This document shows positions 56,473-64,000 of a DNA stretch of 64,000 nucleotides, piece after piece; position 1 is the stretch's first letter, and each line of letters starts with the position of its first letter. The notes beneath the pieces are model-generated. The model searched no databases and was not told the DNA's origin. It saw only the letters and a list, made by a program, of their open reading frames with translations. A program made the translations under genes and the position numbers. Source of the DNA: Channallabes apus (taxonomy: Eukaryota > Chordata > Actinopteri > Siluriformes > Clariidae); assembly GCA_030522415.1 (NCBI GenBank), contig CM060108.1:40322756-40386755 (forward strand), given 5' to 3'.

Positions 56473-56745
56473 AAAGACCTACGCCTGTGCTCACATCGAA
56501 CCTCAAAGGAGCTGCACTGACAAGAAACTCAGTGACTCTGACCTGTACACTGACACCACAGTCTACTGGATGGAAGTTTTACTGGTATAAAGACGGTCAA
56601 CACCTTAAGACTGAGCCTGAAACAAACACCTACACCATCAAATCAGTTAGTGAATCTAATAGAGGTGGATATCAGTGTGTAGCTGGAAGAGGAGACCCAG
56701 AGTACACCACACACTACAGTAATGATCTCCAGTTAGTAGTTACTG
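56473..56745 (+). CDS. Receptor gene 2, Ig domain exon D7 (type A)
   Basis: 273 nt, phase 1-1, acceptor ttgtttacag, donor gtgagt. It encodes ERPTPVLTSNLKGAALTRN..., GWKFYWYKDGQHLKTE, GGYQCVAGRGDPEYTTHYS. About 400 bp of the following intron is almost identical to that after D5. Confidence 0.85.
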
Positions 56746-57364
56746 GTGAGTAAGAGACTTTCTCTCATGTGATTCTGTACAACACTGAACATATAAACAC
56801 CATGTGATCAGCATCACAATACAGTAACATTTACACAGTTAGACACAGAGAAGTGTTTCCTGTAGATGATTGTATTAAAGTTAAAGAGAGACAGTGTGAG
56901 CACGGCTGAGCAGCGCCGGTGTGAGCTGAGCTGGAAATCAAGTGGAACAACACGAGTTTAGATTTAGTGGAAAATGTCACAAAAACCTGTAAAACTCTTT
57001 TAATAAGCTGCTGAGAGGCTGTTTAATGGTCTTCATAAAGTTACTGCTTCAGAAACATCAGCATGTTCGAGTGGAGAGTCTGAGTGTGAATGAGTGAAGA
57101 GGACGAGGCTCGAGATTTTATACTGAAACACTGAGTGTAACAGACTGTAGAGTCTGAGAGAGTGAGAGAGATTAGAGAGGGAGTGTGTGCATAAGTTAAG
57201 AGTTATGTGCATAAGAGTTATGGAAAAATAACTTGTGTGTGTGTGTGCAAGTGCACATACACATACAGACTTTCAGTGATCAGTATTATGTCAAATTAAG
57301 AGAAATAATTCACCAGATTTGGATCGTAATAATAATCAGAATGTGATGGGCGACTCACTGCATA

Positions 57365-57397
<33 letters not shown>

Positions 57398-58036
57398 GTG
57401 ATTGGTGGAAAATGTTTCTAATACAAGCTGGCCAATCAGAGACCACATGCAGTTGCAAATAGCAGGCAGTTAGTGATGTTGTCTTTCCTGTCGGATTAAA
57501 CATGATTATTAAAGTTATTTAATGAGAAATCACATGAAACAATGTGGGACTCTACACATTTATACACTGATTATTTGGACCAAAAACAACATTTACAATC
57601 AGACATTTATTACATTATTTATTTATACATAAATAAAGCTGAGATAGAACAAGTTTACTCTGTCATAACTCTTATGTCTCTGTTAATCTTTTCTCTCCAT
57701 GCTCTTGTAAGTACATTATCTATACCCATGTTCTTATATTGATCATTAAAAAAAGTTAAATTATATTTAAATATGGGTATTATTTTAAATAAAAATGTTG
57801 GCTAATAATGGACCCTGTGATGAATTTTTAGACCCTGTCTGTTAAAATGATGGACAAAGGAAAGTAAATCTCAACTGCTGATCTCAGTAAATTGATCGTG
57901 TGTCCAAATAAAAACTAAAACAGTTTAAACAAGCGGTTTAACTTCATCTCAGAGACAGTAATAACATTTCATTCTAGATGAGATTAGTTACGTAAAGACA
58001 TCCTGACATCTTAAACTGTGTTTCAATATTTTACAG
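56746..58036 (+). other. D7-D8 intron without type-B exon
   Basis: The first 430 bp match the D5-D6 intron. The place where a type-B exon would follow holds unrelated AT-rich sequence, a (GT)n tract at 57368-57395 and no Ig exon. Confidence 0.5.
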
Positions 58037-58324
58037 AAAACACCAAACCTGAGCTAACATCAGACCGTAAAGGAGACATACTGACGGGAAACTCAGTGAC
58101 TCTGACCTGTAGACTGAAGCCACAATATGCTGGATGGGATATTTACTGGGTCTCACCCACACAGAGCACTGGGACTACAGGATATTCCTCCTCCTCCTCC
58201 TCCTCCTCCTACACCATCACACCAGTTAGTGCCTCTGATGGAGGTCAGTACTGGTGCAGAGCTGGAAGAGGAAACCCAGTCTACTACACACACTACAGTG
58301 ATGCACTCTGGGTAAAAGTTACTG
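58037..58324 (+). CDS. Receptor gene 2, Ig domain exon D8 (type A, poly-Ser)
   Basis: 288 nt, phase 1-1, acceptor attttacag, donor gtgagt. It encodes ENTKPELTSDRKGDILTGN, VTLTCRLK, GWDIYWVSPTQSTGT, then a run of eight Ser codons made of (TCC)n, and GGQYWCRAGRGNPVYYTHYS. The Ser run lies in the C'-E loop and lengthens the domain by about 5 residues. Confidence 0.85.
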
Positions 58325-59125
58325 GTGAGTAAAAGACTTTCTGTTTGATTCTGTACGACACTGAACATGTGAGCAGCGTCACAACATAGCAACATTTACA
58401 CACACTGTACACACTCTTCTCATATTATGAAGAAACTTATAAAAAGGTAAATCAGACCGTCAGTCACTGATCACAGATCAGTGTGTTTTACCTTTAGTTC
58501 TCTTGCTGACACTCAGTGTTCATGAAGATGCAGAACCTCATGGAGGATAAACATTCTGGTAAAAAGCTCTAAGGTCTAACAGTAATGTGACTGATAGACC
58601 TGCATCACTATTATGTAAATGTTCCTCTTGGCTTCATCCAGACATACTGTACAGTACTACTTATATTGATGTGTGATTGATGTGCAGTGTAGTGACACAT
58701 TTCAGCCACTGGGGGCAGTGCAATTCCTGCTAAAGTGAGCACGGCTGAGAGGGCAGGTGTGAGCTGAGCTGGAATTCAAGTGAAACAACACTAGTTTAGT
58801 TTACATTTAGGCATTTGGAAGACACACTTATCTGGTTTATAGAATTAGTCTCTCAGTCACAGTTACAAGTTTTCTTTGGTTTTTCCTGTAAATCCCACAG
58901 GATTGTATTTCCTTATTTTGTCACTGCGCATGATAACTAACACACTGTAACTCAAGCATGGAGAGTGTATCATATTATATTATATATTATACATACTCAA
59001 ACATTCTCATTCCCTTTATGAACATTAAACCCCCCTCATTGTGCTTCCTGACTCCTCATGTAGTAACACTTCCTACAGCTCGTATCCAGATGATTACACA
59101 GTGTTTGTGTTTTGTTTCCTTACAG

Positions 59126-59392
59126 TTAGTCCTAAACCTGTGGTGAATATAAAGCCTGATACACAGGTGTTCAGAGGAGAGACAGTGACTTTCAGTTGTA
59201 CCATACAGGACCGAGGACGCACTGAGTGGACATACAGCTGGTATAGAGATAATAACACAGTCTACTCGTCCCACACAACACAGGAGTTTAAAGTCACAGA
59301 TTATTACGGGGGTAAATACACCTGCAGAGGGACGAGGAGAAGAGACTCTCAGCTCTCACAGATCAGTCATCCTGTTACACTCTCTGTTTCAG
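59126..59392 (+). CDS. Receptor gene 2, Ig domain exon D9 (type B)
   Basis: 267 nt, phase 1-1, acceptor tccttacag, donor gtcagt. It encodes VSPKPVVNIKPDTQVFRGET, VTFSCTIQD, WTYSWYRDNNT, GGKYTCRGTRRRDSQLS and PVTLSVSG. It is the last host exon visible. Transmembrane and cytoplasmic exons are expected to the right of the window. Confidence 0.85.
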
Positions 59393-59396
59393 GTCA

Positions 59397-59401
<5 letters not shown>

Positions 59402-59472
<71 letters not shown>
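59402..59472. repeat. (GT)n microsatellite
   Basis: About 70 bp just after D9. The same position after D4 and D6 carries shorter tracts, so it was duplicated with the exon and then expanded. Confidence 0.92.
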
Positions 59473-59478
<6 letters not shown>

Positions 59479-59599
59479 AATGTAAAATATCTAATTTTAG
59501 ATTTTGTTTCAGATTCCATAAATGAAAAAAAAGTCTCATTATAATGATTGAGCAGCTTCTTATTGTCTGTTTGTGTTTAATTTTCATTATTATTTGAAT

Positions 59600-60385
59600 G
59601 TAACCAGTACATTTGATTTGTAACAAACTACACTGTATAAACCGGACCGATGTGATTTAAAGACATTGAGGATGCAAAATTGTAGAGCAATTTTTAGATA
59701 TCTTAAACGGGTCAGCTGTGACGATGCCTTACACGTACGCTGAAAAGTGATTAATAACTTTGTGGCGTTATATTGAGTGACACGTTCAGTGACGTTTATA
59801 ATGTGATGCTTTTTTTTCAGCATGTGCGGCCTGATACACATGGTACTCAAGCGGTATTCTAGATTTACCGCCGCGTCTCACGGCAACATCATTGGGGTTT
59901 GTGTGTTTGCTGGCTTCTACCACTGAGTGGCGCTATATAACTATAGACTGACGCCTCAGGCCTTAGTTCATTCTCTCAAGGATTAATGAGCCGCAGCTCC
60001 TTTAGAGCCGCACGTAGTCGCGGATAAAATCAAGTGAAACGTTGTAGTTAAACAGATTCATAATCACAGTACTAAAATTACAGTACAAATGTAGAATTTA
60101 AATTAAATATAGGCGTTTCTTATTTGCATTGAATTTAATCAAAGTAAATGTTTAACACAGTGAACCTTTAGATTTTATCATGTGTAACACTAGTGTAACC
60201 TGAAAACTCTGTGTGTTCATCAGAAAAAGTGGGTGTGTTATTGTCAGATTAATGTGCAAAAATGATATAATAAAACTCTATTAGCTACATAGACTTTATA
60301 AGACTCTACTTTTATTTAAGTGCGCTCACAATGACGACAAAACCTTATTATTGTATAAAATAATGAAAGTAAACAGGGATACAGC
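59600..60385. other. Intron or intergenic sequence with a repeat half
   Basis: 59640-59830 matches the dispersed element of 14620-14880 in reverse ('gatgcaaaattgtagagcaatttttagatatc'). The rest (59840-60385) shows nothing recognisable. Confidence 0.4.
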
Positions 60386-60394
60386 GCTATTCTG

Positions 60395-60914
60395 TAGGGA
60401 TGCACCGATCGGCCTCGATACCACATTTTCTAAAGTACTCGTCCTCGTTAAAAGTCCCCCGATACCGGGGACCGATACCACGGCCTGAGAAATGTCTATG
60501 TTTGAGTGGCGTGTAAGGGGTTAATCGCAGGCGCCGAGTGCCCGCCCCCAGGCCCCCGCTGCAGCTCAGAGCGGGAAGAAGGCGAGGAAAGACATGTCAG
60601 CCATGTGGAACTATTTCAAAGTGCATGAAGATGACAAAACAAATGCGGACTTCAAATTGTGCTCAGCAAAATTGTCCAGAGGAGTCTCAAAAGGTAGCGC
60701 ATTTAACACAAGTAATTTAATCAAGCACCTAAAATCCCAACACGACAACGAGTACAAAGACTTGACCCCCGCTTCTACACCAATTAAATTATATGACTAA
60801 AGCTGTTACCTGTAAATTAAAATCATGTTTTTATTAAGTACTTGGTATTGGCGAGTACTGAAATGCAAGTACTCGTTCTCGTTTTCCAAAAAAAGTGATA
60901 TCGGTGCATCCCTA
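60395..60914 (+). mobile_element. Small hAT element with BED finger exon
   Basis: Inverted ends TAGGGATGCACCGAT / ATCGGTGCATCCCTA with an 8-bp flanking duplication (ctattctg / ttattctg, one mismatch), the hallmark of hAT. Inside, 60594-60800 encodes a BED finger (SAMWNYFKVHEDDK; TSNLIKHLKSQH). One zinc ligand seems replaced (FKLC for C-x2-C) and the transposase core is absent. Confidence 0.8.
60594..60800 (+). pseudogene. BED-finger remnant of hAT transposase
   Basis: A 68-residue frame: aromatic WNYF start, then Cys, then HLKSQH. The frame ends shortly after, so only the DNA-binding domain is left. The 5' Cys of the first pair is Phe. Confidence 0.6.
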
Positions 60915-61820
60915 TTATTCTGTATCGGTTTCGGTGAACTTGAGCTCGTCAGAAAATTAACCAAAACTCCGTGTATACTCGCCTCACAGACGTGAAAAAT
61001 ATATACTTACAGAAAGCGAAATGTCTGCTTTTATATAAACTAAAGGAAAACAAATTTCAGATGATTACTTCGTATGAAAAGTGAATTATAGACACATCCA
61101 CTGCTGCGTAGACGACGAGATGACATGATCACCTTCATCGCTACAGCCGAAACAAAAGACATCACTAATTTATCAATGAATTATTAAAATTGTCAGAGTC
61201 AGTCAGCTTGCTGTTTTTCCCGACACATTCATAATCATCAGTCTACTTCTGCCAGTGCGCTCTGGAAAACTTTAATCGTAGGAATTTAACATTTTTTATT
61301 GAATTAACATATTGTAAGTAAACAACAATAGTCCACGTTTAGAAAAGCATTTTTATTGAGACTATAAATAATAACCCTGCATCTATTTTAGGTGTACCAG
61401 CTGCCACTGTTCTTATACGGCTGTTTATCAGAGTAAATCATTCAGTAACACGCCTTTAAATATCCATGTAACAGGAACATCTGTATGAATACATTTTTTA
61501 AATGTATCATGAGCTATTGATCAGTGATTTAACAGACTTTGTTCAGATGTAAGTAAATGCTCATTGCTGCACTGTTTGGGGGGGGGGGGGGCGGCGGCAT
61601 GCTGACGCTTAGTCTGTATGTGATCTCAGAGAATGTGTGTGGTGTCACCTGAGAAGTGTCAATAGATCTAATATATTCATGAAAAGTCGTGGATTATTCA
61701 CTTAAACAGAGGCTCTGCTGAAAAGTGTTAGGCACATCTGTCACTGTAACCCAAATAAAAGGTCTAATATATAATATATAATGTATATATATAAGCAGGT
61801 GATTCTCACGAAAGAACAAA
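60915..61820. other. No gene seen; one dispersed repeat half
   Basis: 61640-61770 shares blocks with 14970-15060 ('cacctgagaagtgtc', 'ttcatgaaaag', 'aataaaaggtct'). There is a poly-G tract at 61578-61591. The rest is AT-rich with no recognised exon. Confidence 0.4.
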
Positions 61821-61827
61821 GTTAGGG

Positions 61828-61965
61828 AGGCCAGATTAAGATGGAGTGGACATGTTCAGAGGATGGAGAGTGAGAATGTTGGTAGGAGAATGTTGGACAG
61901 GGAGCTGCCAGGCAGGAGGCGAAGAGGAAGGCCAAAGAGGAGGTACTGTACATGCATGTCATAAA
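61828..61965 (+). mobile_element. LINE C-terminal fragment
   Basis: The frame reads about VREARLRWSGHVQRMESENV and GRRMLDRELPGRRRRGRPKR, a C-terminal LINE ORF2 segment often seen in fish genomes (RTE-like). Only the end is present. Confidence 0.65.
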
Positions 61966-61986
61966 TGAGAATATAAAGTTAGTGGG

Positions 61987-62116
61987 TGTCGTAGTACAGT
62001 AATTTACCAATAGGTGTCACTGTAAATTTTTTCAGTCAGTGGTACGACGGTTCTGTCCTTTCTTATTATTCCTTTTTCTTCTCTCTGTTGTGTATAAGTA
62101 AATAAAAACTCTAACA
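61987..62116 (+). mobile_element. Copia 5' LTR (predicted)
   Basis: TGTCGTAGT...CTCTAACA, about 130 bp with AATAAA close to its end. It directly precedes Copia gag sequence. Short LTRs are known for GalEa-type animal Copia elements. The ends are predicted without the second LTR, which lies outside the window. Confidence 0.5.
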
Positions 62117-62129
62117 GGTTTTGGGCCCA

Positions 62130-62440
62130 GAACTTCGCTAAGACTTAAAAAAATAAGAGAACTGGGCAACACGGAAGTTTCAAATGGAACATTTGATGAA
62201 AGCCAAATGACAGTGGCGCATGGTGACGGAAACAGACAGCGTATTAGATGAAGCAAGTGCACAGGCAAGAGCAGAACTCGAAAAACGGAAAGAAAAAGCA
62301 TTTTCTGTGTTAATGCTGAATGTGAGTTGATCACAATTGTATTTGATAAGCTGTAAGACCCTTAAAGAAGCGTGGGACAGGCTAAAAAGACACTTTGAAA
62401 GAGATACTCTTGCATACAAGTTGTTTCTGAAAAAAAAAAG
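62130..62440 (+). pseudogene. Copia gag remnant
   Basis: Frame pieces: WATRKFQMEHLM, VLDEASAQARAELEKRKEKA and KEAWDRLKRHFERDTLAYKL. The last is the UBN2/gag core. Stops interrupt it, and the zinc knuckle expected before the protease is missing because the sequence jumps straight into the protease region. Confidence 0.7.
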
Positions 62441-62443
62441 TTA

Positions 62444-63250
62444 GTCGAATCTAGAGCCTCAAAGCACATGACATGTCATGAAGAAATCCTCCAGAACGAT
62501 CAGCAATTTCCAAAACCACAGTCTGTGAAACTCGGTGATGGCGGAGTGGTTGATGCCATTAGACTTGTTAAACTAAGAATGACATTTGAAAAGGCTGATG
62601 TCAAACAGGTAAATATGCTAGATGTGCTGTATGTTCCCAAATTATCAGGGAATCTCTTCTCAGTGGGAGCTGCTGTCAGTCGAGGAAATACAGTGCAGTT
62701 CAAGAAGTCTCGCTGTTACATTCGCAGTAAAAACGGAAATCATCAAGTTATAGGTCTGATGGACTGTATCAGCTGGATGTTGAGTGAAGTCCGCCAAACT
62801 GTCACTTTGTGTCAAGTGCTTTAGCAGCAGCCAGCTTGTGGCATCAGCGACTAGGTCACACCACCAAAGTGAAGGAACTTAAACAACTTGGTAAATGAAG
62901 TAGACTTTGCTACAGAGAAAGAAGTTTATTTCTGTGAAGCCTGCGTGGAAGGCAAGTTGTCTAGAAAGCCTCACAAATCAGTTGGAGAAATTCGTTCTAA
63001 ACGCAAATTGCAGTTGCAGTTTTTTACTTTCATTGATGACTATTCTAGATGTTTCAAGGTTTACTTTATGAAAGAGAAAAGTGAAGTTCTTAGCAAATTC
63101 AAGGATTTTGAGAAAGCATTCTCCAATGAGTGTGGACAGAAAGTGACGAGACTAAGAACGGACAATGGTGGGGGGAATACACATCCAAAGAATATCATCC
63201 CAAATCGTGGGATATGCCAACAATGCAAAAGGCTATTGCTTGTTTGATGA
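62444..63250 (+). pseudogene. Copia protease and integrase remnant
   Basis: The protease active-site region reads VESRASKHMT instead of a D-S/T-G motif, then LDVLYVPKLSGNLFSVGAAV. The pre-integrase zinc region is ASLWHQRLGHT ... FCEACVEGK. In the integrase core, FIDDYSRCFKVYF and LRTDNGGG are kept, but the first catalytic Asp region (expected before FFTFIDD) and the C-terminal half are deleted. Confidence 0.75.
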
Positions 63251-64000
63251 AGAGAAAAGAAGGATTCTAATTTGTTGAGATGTGATCTTCAATGAGTCAA
63301 ACTTTGACTGGGAACAAGGAGAGGACACACCTTGTATGGAGAATGAAGTTGTCTTGAAAACTGATGAGCAAACATCGGTCGATGTTATTGACAATGAAAG
63401 TGTCAATCAGAAAACCACCCAAGAGGTATGGATATGATGAGTATGCTGACCTGGTGACTGTTGATCATTATGCTAGTGTTTGCTGTTACACAGAACCAAG
63501 CACTTTGAAGTAGGCATTGATGAATGCTAACGCAAAAGAATGGCAGGAGGTGGCGAATTTGGAAAAATAAGACGTGGGCTTTAGTGGTATTACCAAAGGA
63601 TCGAAAGGTCATCGGGTCGAGATGGGTGTTTAAAGTCAAACATCAGAATGATGGACAAGTGGAGAGATACAAGTGCAGACTTGTTGCTAAAGGATATTCA
63701 CAGAAGTATGGTACTGACTATGATGAGACTTTTTCACCTGTGGTAAGATTTAGCTCAATTTGTACTTTGCTGTCCAGAATAACTTGCATGTGCATCAAAT
63801 GGATGTTGTAACTGCTTTCCTAAATGGACACTTGGATGAGGAAATCTACATGGAACAACCTGAGGGATTCAGCAGAACAGGAGAGGAAAATCTAGTGTGC
63901 AAACTGAAGAAGTCAATCTATGGATTTAAACAGTCTTCTTGTTGTTGGAACAAGGCCTTCACAGAGTTTATGAGAGACATCGGTTTCAAACAGAGTGCAT
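63250..64000 (+). pseudogene. Copia integrase end and reverse transcriptase
   Basis: CLFDEEKRRIL and DVIFNESNFDWEQ close the integrase. RT: DRKVIGSRWVFKVKHQNDGQ, ERYKCRLVAKGYSQKYGTDY, ETFSPVVRFSSI, then AFLNGHLDEEIYMEQPEGF in a shifted frame to the window edge. The catalytic YVDD box lies beyond 64000. Confidence 0.8.

Larger units (their letters stand above)
61987..64000 (+). mobile_element. Decayed Copia retrotransposon, cut by window edge
   Basis: Order: LTR, gag, protease, integrase, RT, which is Copia order (integrase before RT). Multiple internal deletions, frameshifts and stops are present. The fragment runs past the right edge. Confidence 0.85.

Overview
The window reads as vertebrate, specifically teleost fish. 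It has intron-rich immunoglobulin-superfamily exons with phase 1-1 boundaries, abundant Tc1/mariner, hAT and Harbinger-like DNA transposons, a chromodomain Gypsy element, a Copia element, L2-type LINE pieces, tRNA-derived SINEs and many (GT)n microsatellites. An otophysan such as a catfish is plausible, but that is inference. Gene names are family-level calls: Fc receptor-like (FCRL) or leukocyte immune-type receptor (LITR)-like.

Layout. (1) 1-22.1 kb, + strand: the 3' part of one receptor gene, whose Ig and transmembrane exons would lie left of the window. It is an array of nine 'A' exons (72-90 nt, lysine-rich) and nine 'B' exons (60 nt, acidic, with a YSEV/YSEL tyrosine motif), all phase 1-1. 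The array is interrupted at 6578-13277 by a nested insertion: a hAT element sitting in a SINE and holding a 5.4-kb Gypsy retrotransposon. (2) About 22-26.9 kb: intergenic repeats and a broken DDE transposase. (3) 26.9-59.4 kb, + strand: the 5' part of a second, head-to-tail receptor gene. It has a first signal-peptide exon (26929), a 33-nt second signal exon (36686) and nine Ig-domain exons (42941-59392). Its transmembrane and cytoplasmic exons are not seen and would lie beyond the window. The introns are swollen by a solo LTR inside a Tc1 copy, an L2-type LINE, a Harbinger-like element nested in hAT-like sequence, and Tc1 relics. (4) 59.4-64 kb: a small hAT element with a BED finger exon, a LINE tail, and a decayed Copia element that runs off the right edge.

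How the parts fit. Both host genes look like surface receptors of immune cells: Ig domains bind ligand outside, and cytoplasmic YxxV/L motifs would be phosphorylated and recruit SH2-domain signalling proteins. The most unusual feature is the cytoplasmic exon array of the first gene. Every cassette is frame-neutral, so tail length and tyrosine number could vary by splicing. All A exons after the first have swapped the candidate tyrosine for cysteine, and the A exons have poor splice donors while eight of the nine B exons keep a strong one. Part of the array may therefore be decaying. Only transcript data can decide.
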